This document shows, one piece after another, positions 21,949-34,050 of a stretch of DNA of 64,000 nucleotides. The position numbers were made by a program, and so were the translations under genes. The DNA comes from Pyropia haitanensis (lineage: Eukaryota > Rhodophyta > Bangiophyceae > Bangiales > Bangiaceae), in contig SDUX01000001.1 in the NCBI GenBank assembly GCA_008729055.1, positions 868,001 through 932,000 on the forward strand. The letters run 5' to 3'. Each line of letters opens with the position of its first letter. Within the stretch, counting starts at the first letter, position 1. The notes below the pieces were generated by a model that made no database searches, had not been told where the DNA came from, and saw only the letters and a list, made by a program, of their open reading frames with translations.

Positions 21949-24699
21949 TCATCCGTCGGGGCCGCTGGCGCCGCCGCGCAGCCGCGCCTCCACCCCAAGC
22001 ACGTACGCGCGCACGTCGGCGGGGGTGACCACCCCCGCGCCCGCGGCGGTCACCGACAGCGGCGCGTCGGCGGCGGCGGCACCAGCCGCGGCGGCCGCGG
22101 CGCTCCCGCCCCCCCCCCCCCCCCCCCCCCCGGCGCGCACAAAGCCCGACAGGTAGCCAATGCCGCGCACGGTCGCGGCGACGCTGCCCGGCGCCGCGCG
22201 GTCGCGCGCCTGGAGCGCCGCCCACGACGGCGGCAAGCCGCGCAGCAGCCGCCCGTGGAGGCCGCCGCCGACGCCCACCGCCCGCACCGCCGAGCCGTCG
22301 TCGACGAGCAGGCGCAGCGCCACCGCGTCACCGCGGGGGCGGAGCGTCGCGTGTTGCACGACCACCCGGTAGATGCCGTCGGCGGCGGCGGCGGCGGTGG
22401 CCGCGGCGGGGAGCGCGCGGAGCTGCCGGAAGGGGGTGGGGGGGGGGGGGGGGGGGGAGGGGGGGGGGCCGCGCCGTCGGGGGAAGGCGTCCGCGTCGGC
22501 GCGTCCTCGTCCATGGCGTCGGCGGCGGCGGCGGCGGCGGCGGCCGCGGCGGGCGCCTCGTCGGCAGACATCACGTCCACCACATCCGCGGCGCCGTCGC
22601 TGGCGTTGCCCGTCCCGCCCGCCTCGACGCCGCCCTCTTCCTCCTCATCATCGTCCATGAATAACCGACGCGCACGGCGGCGGCGCGCGGCGGTGCGGCC
22701 GTGGAGTCCCGCCGCCGGCATCCCATCCTCCTCTGCGTCATCGTCATCGTCGACGAGCCCGCCGGGCGAGCCAGCCGACCCGCCGTCGGTGGGTCCCCGG
22801 CGCAGCCCAGTCCGGCCAGCGCTGCGCGGGCGAGCATTGGGGGACAGCACGTGCACCATGTCGCTGCCTTCCTCAGATGACTCGCTGCCGCCCGACCCAT
22901 CGGCCTCGTCGTCCACCAACCGCGTGCGCGCACGGCGGCGGCGCGGCGCGGTGCGGCTGGGGCGAGCCTCAGCCAGCCCGTCGCCCTCACCAACGTCATC
23001 ACCGTCGAGGCGCCCACCGGGCGACGCGGCCGACGCGCCCCGGAGCAGGCGACGCAGCGCGGGTCGGCGGGAGTGGCCCGACGTCACGGCCGCGCCCGCG
23101 GCGGCCTCGTCCTCCACATCCACCACGTCCTCGTCTACATCCACCAACATCCCGGCGGTACGCCTTGGCTGTTGCGAGCTCGGTGGCGCTGGCGGCGGCG
23201 GCGGCGGCGGTGCCGCCGCTTCCGCCTGGTCCAGGTCGGCGGCCAGCATGGCAATTGCTTCATCGTCACTCATGTTGTTGGGACCGACGGTGCCACCAGC
23301 ACCGACGCCCCTGCCCGCTCCGTCGGCGGCGGCATCCCCCCCAGCGCCGCCTGCCTGCCCCTCCTCCGCCGCGGCCGCGGCTGCCACAGACGCCTCGTAC
23401 TGCGCCAGCGCCTCCAGCCCCGCCGCGTCATCATCGCCATCCTCGTCCTCGGCGGGCAGGTCCGAGATGCCCCCCAGCCCACGTAGGGGACCCGGCCCAC
23501 CCCCCCGTCCAGGGGGGCGCCCCATGCCCCCCCCCCGTGAGGCGCCCCCTCGCCCACCACCCCCCCTCCCACCCCCTCTGCCACTCCCCACGACACCCCC
23601 CCCATTCGCAGCGCCACTCGCGTCGGCGTTCCCCCCAAAGCGCCGCAGGTGTGGCGGCACAAACGGAGACGCCGCCATCGCGCGCTCCACCTCCACATCG
23701 TACACTTCCCCCCACACGTTGGTGGTGGCCGCGTGCAGCAGCCGCACGACAGAGGGCGTCAGGAGGGCCACCCCTCGGTGGAGGCGTGCGCCCGCGCGGA
23801 GCAGCACCTTTGTGCCCGGCGTAGCCGTCACACCCAGGATGCCCGCCAAGGGCATGTGCTCCACCCCAACCAGGTGCTGCCGCCCGTCAGTGAAGAGGAC
23901 CTTGAGCGTACAAGGCGTGACGCCCGCCTGGCGGGGGGCGTCGGCTGCCACGTTGATGACATCCTCCACCTGCAGCAGAACGTCCCGGGGGGTGTTCAGC
24001 CGATGAGCACGGGAAGCGTCCCACGGCAGGCTGCCAGACGGCTGTGGAGGCAGAACGATGCCAAGGCAAGGCACCCGCCAGAGGTCGTCAAGCCACCGCA
24101 AACACAAACAAAGAACAACAGGTCAACAGGCGACCACCACGTCAGTCATTCTCGTGCAATCACGGGCACATGATGCGGAAAGCAATGGCGCGATACGGGT
24201 TGCAACGAGTCAGCCGTCCCCGCCCATGCCACAAATCCAGGTGCTGCTCGGGGCCGGGGCATCTACGCACGAGCTCACTCCTCACACACGCCCGCAGCTC
24301 TCCTCCACCGCACGCCTCCCCCCCCCCCCCTCAAGCACACGACCACAACACCAAACACACACACACGTCGGTCAAGTCAGCGGCGAGCACCGCCTCGGCC
24401 GCGGCGGGGACCCCAGCGCGGAGGAGTCCCGCAAGAAAGTCCTCGCGGACGCCCCACGCGCCAATGCGGGCGCCGAGCGCGGTGCGCAGGCCGGCCACGT
24501 CGGCCATGCCCGGCAGCAGCAGGGGGCGGGGGAGGAGCGCCGCCGCCGCCGCGGCGGCGGCGGCCTCCCGCCCGCCGTCCGCTCCGACGCGACGAGCCGA
24601 GACCACCAACGCGAACGCGGTGTTCGGTCCTGCCAGCCACGGTGGCAGCCAGGCGCGCACGATGCGATCGACCTCGCAGCGGCAGGCGGCTGGATGCAT
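21949..24699 (-). CDS. RMI1: RecQ-mediated genome instability protein 1 (two exons)
   Basis: Exon 1 is 24367-24699, exon 2 is 21949-24041. Exon 1 encodes the N-terminal helical part (VDRIVRAWLPPWLAG ... AEAVLAADLTD). Exon 2 begins PSGSLPWDAS and gives the first OB fold: DVLLQVEDVINV, LKVLFTDGRQHLVGVEHMPL, PGTKVLLRAGARLHRGVALL and WGEVYDVE, matching RMI1. A long acidic disordered linker follows. A poly-C (coding strand) break at 22436-22468 changes the frame; the next frame gives a C-terminal OB-like domain (PFRQLRALPAA, GIYRVVVQHATLRPRGD, LRLLVDDGSAVRAVGVG, GIGYLSGF) ending at 21949. One added base joins the parts. RMI1 holds TOP3-alpha and a BLM-type helicase together to dissolve double Holliday junctions; the second OB domain in known RMI1 binds RMI2, so RMI2 should exist in this organism. 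The first in-frame ATG after a stop is at 24699. Confidence 0.85.
24042..24366 (-). other. RMI1 intron
   Basis: 325-base phase-0 intron on the minus strand. The donor follows GAC and reads GTGTGTGTG; the acceptor is TTCTGCCTCCACAG. Joining gives LAADLTD-PSGSLPWDAS, in line with the RMI1 family. The intron starts with a (GT)n run and is less GC-rich than the exons. Confidence 0.75.
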
Positions 24700-24952
24700 C
24701 GGCAGTTGCACGGTCTAAGTACGTGCTGGCCAGTCATTCCCACAAAGTTTGCTTTTCATCGAAGATTCAATTCTCTCAGCCAAAAAAGAAAACGTGGCAG
24801 GGTTAGCTGGCGTGGGCGCCTGACTTTGCCTTGCCCTCTTCACGCCAAGGACCAGACCGCAGCGACACGATGCAACCGAGGGGCGCCACCGATACATAGA
24901 TACAAACACTGAACGCGGCTACCGCCGCTCCGCAGTTGGCGGCTTCAGTTTT
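24700..24952. other. short intergenic region, RMI1 leader / HBS1 3' end
   Basis: Contains an AT-rich stretch at about 24737-24795 directly upstream of RMI1 (minus strand), the probable promoter. The HBS1 stop lies at 24953. Nothing else is visible. Confidence 0.45.
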
Positions 24953-27570
24953 TCATCCCCCCCCGCCCTCCCCCTCGCCCCCCCGGACCCGCCGCACGTC
25001 CCGCAGCAGCCGCTCCACCACCCCCACCCCGACCGTGCCGTGGCGCCCGCGGAGGACGACGCGCCCGAGGCGGCCGCCCACCTCGGCGGGCACCCGCCGC
25101 GCCGCCCGCACCACCACCACCGCCTGGTCACCGCCGCGGAGGGTGCGGGGGCGGCGAGGCTTGGACGCGGCGGCCGCCGGCACGGCGCCCGCCGGGGGGG
25201 GCGCAGCGGCGCCTGCCGTGCTCGCGGCGGCCGCGGCACCGCCGCCGAGCAGCTCCACAAACGACTCCATCACCGCCTCCACCCCCCAGCCGCCCACGTA
25301 CGCCACCACCCGCTCGCCCGGCAGCATCGTGCCAATCCCCGCCGGCACCACCAGCCGCACCCGCAGGCGCAGGCTGCCGCGAAGCACCGCAGACGGGTCG
25401 CAGAGGACAGCGCCGGGGCCGAGGCCGGGCGCCACCGCCGCGGCCGCGTCGGTACCACCGCCGCCACCGCCATCGGCGTCCGCACCCCCACCCCCACCCC
25501 CGCCGTCACCCCCCCCTCCTCCCGCTCCCCCGCCTTGCTCGGCGGCCGCCAGCTCCGTCACAGACAGCGTTAGTGTGACGACGCTGTGGATGCCAGCGAG
25601 GGCCAGGCCAGGCTCCACCCCCCGCACCTTGACCACCGTTGGCGTCGGGCTGGCGGTGAGGGTGTCCCCCGCAGTGAGGGTGCCGCTGAGCAGGGAGCCC
25701 GTCACGGTAATCGCGCCCGGCGTGCGCGTCGCGTCTAGCAACAGCAGCCGCGTCGGCGCCTTGCGGGGGGCGACCGTGGGCGCCTTGGGCGGCCCGCCCC
25801 CCGCGGCCACCCCCAGCAGCGCCTCGAGCGGCGGCAGCGCGTCGAGGGCGTTGAGGAGGCTCCCGCCCTCATACCACGACGGCAGCGCCGCCCGGTCGGC
25901 CGTCACGAGGTTCACCCCGCCGTCCGCGCCCGCCGCGACGGGAACGTACGTCACCTCTGCCGGGCGGTAGCCGACGCGCTTGGCCGCCACGCCAACGCTC
26001 GCGACGACCTCGCTCCACCGGCGGCCGTCCCAGCCGACCGCGTCCATCTTGTTGACCGCCACCACCAGCCGCCGCACGCCCGCCGCGCGCGCGAGCAGCA
26101 GCTGCTCGTCGACGCCCCCCCCGCCGAGGCCCGCTTCGGCCGCCCCCGGCCCGGCGTCGACGACAACCACCGCCACCACCGCCGCGGCGGCCGCGGCAAT
26201 GACGGCCGGCACAAAGTCCGCGTGGCCGGGCGAGTCGATAAACACGTACACCCGGTGGGCGGGCGGGTGCGGGGACGTGACCGACCGGGCGGCCAGGTCA
26301 ATCGTGACGCCGCGCGTCTGCTCCACCGCGTCCGTGTCGGTCTCCCAGGTGGCGGGCGGGGGTGCGCGGTGGGACGGCGGCGCCGGGTGCACCGCGCGCA
26401 GGAGCGCGCCAATGAGGGTGGACTTGCCCGCGTCCACGTGGCCGGTGAGGAGCACGGGGAGGGTGGTGCCGGCCGGGAGCGGCGCCGCGTCCACCGCCGC
26501 CTGCGCCTTTTTGGGGCGCTGCGGGGTGGCGGCGCCGCCAGCGCCGCCAGCGCCGGCGGCGGCGGCGGCCTGGGACTTGCGCGAGCGGACCGCGGCGGCC
26601 GTGGTCGCGGCAGGCCGGGGGGGTGTCACGGCTGCTGGGGCGGGTAGCGGAGGGGGCACCGCCGGCGGCGCCGCCGGCCCGCCCGCCAGTGGGGACATGA
26701 CAAACATGGTGGGCATCGGCGCGTCGTCGTCGCCGTCGCCGTCGTCGTCGCCGTCGCCGTCGCCGTCGTCGACAGCGTCCTTGTCGTCGTCATCGCCCCC
26801 CCCCCCGTCATCCTCCGACTCGAGGAGCAGCCGGGACAGCCCGCCGCCCGCGGCGACAACAGCGTCCCGCCCCCCCCCGCCGCTTTGTCTCGCCGCCGGG
26901 CGGGGCAGCGACAGCCGGGGACCGCCAGGCCGCGGCAGCACCAGGCCAGGACCCCCCCCCCTCGGCGCGGGGAGCGTCAGCCCTCCCTTGGTGGCCCCGC
27001 CCGGCGCGGGGAGCGTCAGCCCCCCCTTGGTGGCCCCGCCCGGCGCGGGGAGCGTCAACCCCCCCTTGGTGGCCCCGCCCGGCGCGGGGAGCGTCAACCC
27101 CCCCGGGCCCACCCCGGCCGGTCGCGGGAGCGCCGGGCCGGCCACGCCGTCCCGCCCCCCCCGCGTCCATCGGCAGCGCCCGCGTCGGCGGCGGCCGCGA
27201 CGCCCGCGTCGCACAGCGCGGCGATGGCCGCCTCGGCGCTGCCGCCCGCGTCGGCGAGCGCCCCGCGGATGGCGGCGTCGGAAAAGCCCGCCCCGTCGAG
27301 CGCCGCCGCCACCGCCGCCACCGCCGCCTCGGCCGCCGCGTGAGCCGCGAGCGACCGCGGCGGCGGGGCGGCAGCGGCGGCGGCGGCAGCCGGGTCGTCG
27401 GGCATGGTGACTGCCGACGTGGCGGGGCGGGCGGCGGCCCACATGTAAAGCGCGGCCGTGTCGGGGGAGGCGGAGAGGGCGGCGCCGCCCGGGCTGTGGC
27501 CGCCGCCATCGTCCCAGTCGTCGTCGTCGTCCGAGGTGGGGTGTCGACGGATGTGGCGGTGGCGGGACAT
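24953..27570 (-). CDS. HBS1: HBS1-like translational GTPase (ribosome rescue)
   Basis: About 872 aa. The N terminus MSRHRHIRRHP plus an acidic run and ALYMWAAA matches the HBS1 N-terminal region; a UBA-like helical part follows (AVAAVAAALDGAGFSDAAIR). A Gly/Pro linker with 13-residue repeats leads to the GTPase domain (about 370-600): G1 GHVDAGKST, G2 RGVTID, G3 DSPGHADF, G4 NKMD. Two beta-barrel domains follow, interrupted by Gly/Asp inserts, and the protein ends LGRVVLRGRHGTVGVGVVE, the usual EF1A-type terminus. HBS1 with Pelota/Dom34 splits stalled ribosomes in no-go and non-stop decay. G3 is DSPGH where DAPGH is typical. The N-terminal frame and the GTPase frame meet at a G8 run (27153-27160); one added G joins them and makes the total length divisible by three. 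The ATG at 27570 is set by MSRHRH homology. EF1A or eRF3 is less likely because of the N terminus. Confidence 0.88.
26963..27104 (-). repeat. 39-bp tandem repeat inside HBS1
   Basis: About 3.6 near-identical copies of a 39-base unit, encoding GGLTLPAPGGATK in the HBS1 linker. Copies differ by one or two bases (CAGCCC/CAACCC), so the array is recent or homogenised. It keeps the HBS1 frame. Confidence 0.9.
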
Positions 27571-30500
27571 GGTCAGGGACGACAAGAATCAGGCGGGGAG
27601 AGCAGACCAGAAAAAAAGGGGGGGGGGCAAGCGGTGGGGAGAAGAACAACAAACGCATGGGAGAGAGGCGGGGGAGAACGACGCCGACGCAGAGGTGAGT
27701 TGGCGACGACCAGTCCTGTGACGGATCGACGCCAATGTATATATTTGACGCGGCTTTCATCTGCTTTTTGGTGCACGCCGCTCGCCTACGACGGCGCGTG
27801 GGCCGCTGGTCGTCCAGACCCGGAGGCGACGTACAGTACCCCACCTTGGGCGCCTGCGTGGCGGCGACCCGCGACGGGCGGCACCGCGGGGGGTATGTGC
27901 CGCTGCGTGTGCTGCTAGGCACCAGCTAGGAGTGGAGCCCCCCCCATCCCCCTCCTTGCGTGAATTACGGGCGGGGTGGGACGGGGGGGAGGGCGGGGAC
28001 GAGAACGCCGGCGGCGGGGGGTACGGTACGTCCTGGTCAGTGGTCGGCTATGATGCCGGGGGAAGGCGGCTCGTCGCGACGGGCCTTTGCTCCTCGTGTC
28101 TGCCCAGCATCGAGAGCCCGACCGCACAGCCATTGACAGGGGGAATGGCGTGCGCGTGGCGGCCAACCGAAGGGGGCGACGCAAGCGCTCTACCCCTGGC
28201 CCGCAGCGATGGCCGTGCTTGCCATGAAAGCGGGACGCCCACCGGTGCGTCCCCTCCCCCACGCCCCCCCGTCCAGCGCCGCTCCCCCTGCCCGTCCTCA
28301 GCAACGGCGGCGCCGGTAAGCGGCGGCCACCCCACGACGCCGGTACCACCGTGTCCGGCGCAGGCCGCGAACGCTGGGCGTATGGCCGCTCCCCGTGCGA
28401 CCCCCTTCCCAGACGCTGGCGGCATGGCCCAACCCAGACGCCGCGCAGGGAGTCGCAGCGTCAGGCGGACCAAAACGCACCACCTACCGACATGCGAAGA
28501 CTCCCACCGTCGGCGGGCCGGCCGCCACAGGCAGCATGACCACCACGGCTGGCGACCCAGCCACCCGCTCCCCCCCCCTCGGCCCTCCCTGTGAGCGCAA
28601 CGAGCCCCGTCGACGGGGCGCCAGGGAGAGGCCCACGCGGCGGTCACTTCCGCTCCCACCCGCGGCGCTCAGACGGGAAAGACGCCGCCATCGACCGCTA
28701 CAGCCCCCACCCGCACCACCGTGCGGTCGGGTGACAGCAGCCGCGGCGGCAGTGGCGGCGTCGGCGGCGGCGGCGGCGGCGGCAGCGGCGGTGGCGACTG
28801 TGCGACGCAGCCACCGGCGCCACCCGCGGGCGCGACCTTCGCCCCACCCCCCCCCACCGCCACAAAAGCAGTGACTATGGACGTGGTTACGTCGGTGCGG
28901 GCGGGCACGGCTACACCCGCGGCGCCAATTCCACCTCCACCGCGACCCATCGATTGAGCCCGCGCCCACCACTCCCCCACGCCAGCGTGCCCATCGGGGC
29001 GCCCGCCGGCCGCCCCCGGCGGCCGCCGCCCTGGCCACTGCGATCACGCACACATACACAGCGACGCCCGAGACAGCGCCGTTAAGCCTTGACACCACCG
29101 CCACCCCCCCGCTCACGGCGTCGCTCTCGCTCAGGGCCGCCCGGGCCGGTGGGTCATCCGCCATGGCCACCAGCCTGCTGCAGCGGACGACGAAGGGCCA
29201 CGCCGATGGGGTATCCCGAGACGCCCGTTGCCGCGGCTCTGGGATATGGCCTGCCCTCGTCCGCAGCGACGCAGCAGTCGGAAGAGGGGCAAAACGCACG
29301 CGGGGGCGGCGCATAGGTCCGGCCAGCATCCTAAGCGCCGGCCGGGCGACACCGACGCAGCGCGAGCAAGAGCAGCGCCGCGAGCACCAGCCACGGCGGC
29401 AATCCCCTCCCACCGCAGCGACAGCAGCGCGCGCGGCCTCACGCCCGGCGCCGGCGGCACGCCCCGGTGCCCGCGCGTCGGCAACCGCCATCCGTCGAGA
29501 ACGCGCGCGCCGCGGCGCGCTCGTCTCATGGCGAGCAGTCACCCGTGGGAGGAAGGGCGAGGAAGGTGGCACTGCGCGCGCGAGCGCTGCGGCGGGGACG
29601 CCCGCTCCGAGTCCCCCCCCGTGCAGTCGCTCCCGGAGCCCCATCCGGCCGATGGCGTGCGCGGTGCGCTGCCGCAGGCGGCGAGCCGCGCGGCACGGCG
29701 GTGACCAGGTCGAGCCACCGCGGCGGCATGGCGGCGGCCTGCCATGCAAGACACCGCACATTGTCGATGCGCGGCCGCGCGCCACTCCCGCGCCGGACTG
29801 ACGGGGAGGCGGCCAAGAGTCCGCGGCGGCGTCGAGGGGCGTGGCCGTCAAGAGAGCGCGGCCGCCGGTCGCGGGGCATCGATCACGCTGCCGTCGCGGC
29901 CCAGGGGCAGCTCGTCAACCGATCCAGAGCGGGGAGTGTTTTTTTCCAGTGCGTCCACCCGCCCTCGTGCCGCTAGTGCCGCCGACGGCTGGGCTCGTAA
30001 GCAGCATACACGCGGCGACCGCCGCCGCTGCGTCCGGCGGCACCCCAACGGGCACCGCGGCGAGGCGGCCGAGAGCGGTGGGCGGGAAGCCCGCCAGACG
30101 GTGCCGCCAGTGGCATTGCTACAGACACCTCTTGTAGCCAGCCTCTCTCGTTTACTCGCGGCGTCCTTGAACACCGCCTTCGGTCCGCTGTCCCCTGCTA
30201 TCACACCGGCTAGCTGTTGCCAGGTGCGCTGTGGTCGGCGCGCCGCCCCAATCATCGAACAAGCCAAGCAAACCTAGGGCACGTCGTGGAAGGACGGCCT
30301 CCACGCGTGCTACTCCCTCTGCTCAGGGCAAGTGAGACATGGTCGCACTCGCGCCGCGCAGCTCGGGCTGTTCGGGAACGGTCGCCGGCTGTCTTGCTAC
30401 GCTACTGTCAGCTGGTAGATGGTCACGAAGAGCAGCCAGCCAGGCTGAGCACGAGGGCTGACAGTAATCATGAATACCTACGAATCTCACCTCGGGTTCA

Positions 30501-31785
30501 CGGGCCAACTGCGGGCCGCCTTGGCTTTGCCCTTGTGTCTCTCTTGTGTTGTCTGTTGGGTACACAAAGACAAGCACCTCACAGGCTACAAAAAAGGTGT
30601 GCCGCGACACGGGCTACGACCTCGTATGGGGTGGAAACACGTATTTTTCGTCTACAAATGCTCGTCGGTTGACCCTCGATCTGTGACTGCCAGCGCCACC
30701 CTGCGTTCCTGTCCAACACCGCACACCTTGCAAGCCAGTCCGTCCGCCTATTGGCGGGGGTATACTGGATCGCCCCCCCTAGGATAGAACACACGTTGGA
30801 GGCAGGGCGGCATTTCGGACAAGGGCGGTCGATCACCGCGTGGGCACCCCCGCACTATCCCTGGTTCATCCCAAGTAAATTGTCAGGGGAGGTCCATCCT
30901 ACACCACGCAAGGTGAGCAAACTCCGTGCGTGCGCGCCACGCGTATGCACCGCACGATGTTGGAAAGTTTCTGGCGTCCGCCACGCAGCCCGCAGATGCG
31001 CAAGGCGGGCTCCGGTCATCCACCACCCCTGCCGCCGGTGTGGTCATCCCCGTTGGCGGGGCTTCCCTCAAAACTTGGCAGGCTATCGCCGGCGGGCGCG
31101 GCGAAACCGCCGCGCGGGGGACGCGGACCGCCAGAGACCGCTGGTCTGCGCCGCCCCCGCGCGGCCGTGTCAACCTCTTCTTCTGGGTGGGAAAACAGCA
31201 CCACGCCCCTCTTGACAGGACGCTCCGCAACTGACGTCAGAATTTTCACTCTCGGGTACGTACGACACGTGTCGCTTTCACCACTTTTTGCCCTCTTTCC
31301 CTTTTTCACCCGGTTTGCGTGTTCAACTCCCGCCCGCGCGCGGTGCGGTGCGCTTGGTAGCCAGCCCGCTCGCCGCCCCTTTGGCATGGCGAGCCTCGAA
31401 ATTCGCGTCGACGAGCCCCACTCATCGTGCAGCTTTCGACCATCCCCCTTCTCCTTCCGCCCCCCCCCCCGCCTCCCACCGCCGCCGTCGCCTTCTCTGC
31501 TGTGCGGCCTCTGGCGCCGCCGCCGCGGCCGCCGCCGTCGGTGCGGTATGGCGGCGGGCGGGCCTGGCCCGTCGCCGCGCCCGCCTTCGGATCGACGGCT
31601 GCGGCGGACCGGCGACGCTACCCAACCATCGCCCCCCCCCCGCCCCCCCCCGCTGGCGCCCCCCCCGCGGGCGCTCCTCCTCCGCCCACCGCGCGGGCGC
31701 GGGTGCCCAGCCTGCGGCGGCGGGGCCGGCCGCCGCCGCCGCCCGCGCGCGCCCCCCCGCGGGCTGTGGCGCCGGCGGGTGCGTC
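27571..31785. other. 4.2-kb divergent intergenic region, HBS1 / bHLH
   Basis: Open frames on both strands between 27900 and 30000 lack domains and are attributed to GC content. 30200-30900 is less GC-rich and holds no coding signal. A pyrimidine-rich stretch at 31420-31500 lies upstream of the bHLH gene. No RNA gene or transposon was recognised. Confidence 0.45.
27733..27750 (-). promoter_or_regulatory. TATA-like element upstream of HBS1
   Basis: On the HBS1 strand the sequence reads AAATATATACATT, about 165 bases before the start codon, in GC-rich surroundings. Position and sequence fit a TATA box; no further support. Confidence 0.35.
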
Positions 31786-32082
31786 ATGCCGCGGCGGCCG
31801 CCGGCGGCCGCAGTCGTCGTCGCCCATGGCACAGCCAATCGCGGGGGGGGGGGGCGGGGGGGCGCCCCGCGCGCCGCGCGGGGCACCGCGGGGGGGGCGC
31901 TTTTTGAGGGCGCCGCCGACGGCGACGGCCACGGCGGCAGCGGCGGCGGCAGCGGTGGCGGCGGTGACGGCGGTGACGACGGCGGCGGTGGCGGTGGTGG
32001 TGGCGGCGGCGGTGGGGGGGGGGGGGGGGGGGGGCGGGCACACAGCCCAGCCGGTGGGGGGACCTCCGCGTCGTCCGCTGCC

Positions 32083-32138
<56 letters not shown>

Positions 32139-32664
32139 TGGGGGGGCTGCCGCGGGGGCAGCAGCGGGGGCGGCGGCGGCGGGCACCGCCGCGGGTGGCG
32201 CCGCCGCGCCGCCCCCCACGCGGCCCGTGGCGCGCCGGCCGCGGGCGGCGGGCTCGGCCGGCGCGGCCGCGCCGCCACGCCGCCGCCGCCGCGTCGACGC
32301 GCCGGCCGGCCCGATGCACGCGGCCGGCGGGGACGCGGGGGCGCCCGCCGGGGCCGCCGCGGGTGCCGACGACGGCGGCACGCCCATGGCCGACGCGCCA
32401 CCGGCGGCGGCACTCCCGGCGGGCGGTGACGCCGCGGCCGCATCGGCGGCCGCGGAAGCCGCCACGTCGGCGGCACGCCAGGCGGCCGCCGCGGTGCTGT
32501 CGGCGCCGGGCGTGGCGGGCGTGCCCGGCGTGGCGACGGCGGCGGCGCCCGCTTTTTCTCCACCGCCAGCCCCCGCACCAGCTGTCGATGGCACCGCGTC
32601 AGCCGCCGCGGCCGTGGCCCACAGCAGTGGCGGCGTTGGCGGTGGGAGCAGCGGCGGCGGTGGC

Positions 32665-32700
<36 letters not shown>

Positions 32701-34050
32701 TCCTCCTCTGTCGCGGCGACAACCCCCCCCGTGCCCGGCCTGACGGCCGCGGACCGCAAGCGGGACCTGGAGCGGCGGCGGCGGGAGCTCATCTCGGAGC
32801 GGCTGCTGCAGCTGGAGGCGCAGGTCGGCCTCCGGCCGGCGCCGACGGACAAGAACTCCAAGCGCATTGACAAGGAGGCGGTGCTAAAGGCGGCGCTCGA
32901 CCTCCTCCAGGCCCACTCGTCGCGGCTGGCGGCGGCCAACGCGGCGGCGAGCCGGGCGGCGCGGGAGGCGTCGGAGCTGCGAGCGGAGAAGCTGGAGCTC
33001 CGGTCGGACAAGACGTACCTGCGGTCGCAGCTGGACGCGGCGCGGGAGGAGAATGCGCGGCTGCGGGAGGACAACATGACGCTGTGGAAGGCGTGCCGGC
33101 GGCTGCGGGGGGGGGGGGGGGGGCGGGCGCCGCCGCCGCGGCCGCCGTGCGCCCGCCATTAGGGGGCACCCCCGACGGGGGCCCGCGGCTCGGCTCCATG
33201 GCCGCCGCCCCCGCGGGCGGCGCGCCGCCGCCGGCGATGCCGTCGGCGGCCATGGCCGTGGGCGGCGCCGCCTCCCCGCGGCCGCCGTCGCTGGCAGACC
33301 TGGGCCTCCCGCCCTGGTCGGGCGGCGGCCCGTCGCGGCCGCGGCCGGGCTCCCCCGTCGGCGGCCACCGGTCGTACGGCGCGGCGGCGGCGGGTGCAGC
33401 GGCCGGCGCCGCGGCGGGGGTGGGCGCGCCGCCCCTCCCCCCGTCGGGGCTGCCCCCCAGCGCCGCGGGCGGCGGCCCGCCGCCGCTGTCGCCACGGGTG
33501 CTCCCGGCGGGGCACCCGCCAAGCCTCTTCCTCCGCCACCCGTACCCATCGCCGCGGTTGTCAATAGGGTTTGGGGCGTCCGGCCCCGCCGCGGGCTCCC
33601 CGTCCGTGCGGGCCGCCGCCGCGGCGGCGGTGGCGGCGGCTGCTGGGGGGGGGGGGGGGGGGGTGCCCCGGGTGGGGTGGCGGGCGTACCCGCGCCGCCG
33701 ACGACACCCGACGCGGCGCTGGCCGGCCTGTTGATGCCCCGCGGGGTGGCGGGCGCGGACGGTGGCGCCGGCGGGGGTGGAGGTGCGGGTGCGGGTGCGG
33801 GGGGGGTGGCGCCGCTGGTGGGGGTGGGGGTGCCGGCGGCAGTGGCGCCGCTCCCGCCTCCGCCGCGTCTGCCGACCGCCCTGGCGGGGGCGTCGAGGAC
33901 GGCCCGTCTGACTACACCCAGTACTTTCGGTACGACACGGACGAGAGCGACGCGGTCGGGGGGGGGGGGGTGCCCCGCGACGGCGCGTCGGGCTATCCCG
34001 GCGGGGAGCACGAGGAGGATATGCTGCGGGACATTGCGTATTGCCCTTGA
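31786..34050 (+). CDS. bHLH transcription factor with leucine-zipper-like coiled coil
   Basis: The DNA-binding domain lies at about 32740-32930. Its basic region and helix 1 read DRKRDLERRRRELISERLLQL, followed by KNSKRIDKEAVLKAALDLL. The Glu and Arg that contact the E-box core (E9, R13) are present; the usual His at position 5 is Lys. A heptad-rich coiled coil follows (SELRAEKLELRSDKTYLRSQ to NMTLWKACRRLR). This resembles plant ILR3/bHLH105-type factors, linked in plants to iron and stress regulation; that role is only inferred. The ~310 residues before are Gly/Ala/Pro runs. The C-terminal ~310 residues cross three G-run frame changes (33108-33123, 33646-33663, about 33797-33831), each restored by one base, and end YTQYFRYDTDESD ... 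EEDMLRDIAYCP at 34050. The start is uncertain: ATG 31786 is in frame; ATG 31826 and 31386 are alternatives in other frames near G-runs. Confidence 0.82.
32085..32140 (+). repeat. (GCG)n polyalanine tract in the bHLH protein
   Basis: An uninterrupted trinucleotide run encoding about 18 alanines within the N-terminal low-complexity part. Likely length-variable. Confidence 0.8.

Noticed and set aside
28484..29851. 455-codon open frame on the minus strand with overlapping plus-strand frames
   Set aside because: No recognisable motif; composition is the same in competing frames; no leader or splice evidence.
31386..31785. ATG at 31386 (MASLEIRVDEPHSS) as bHLH start
   Set aside because: Different frame from the bHLH domain, followed by Pro/Arg noise; kept only as an alternative start.
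10661..33831. Programmed ribosomal frameshifting as explanation for the frame breaks
   Set aside because: All breaks lie in homopolymers of varied length with no common slippery heptamer or downstream structure, and nearly all need the same one-base correction, pointing to sequence error.
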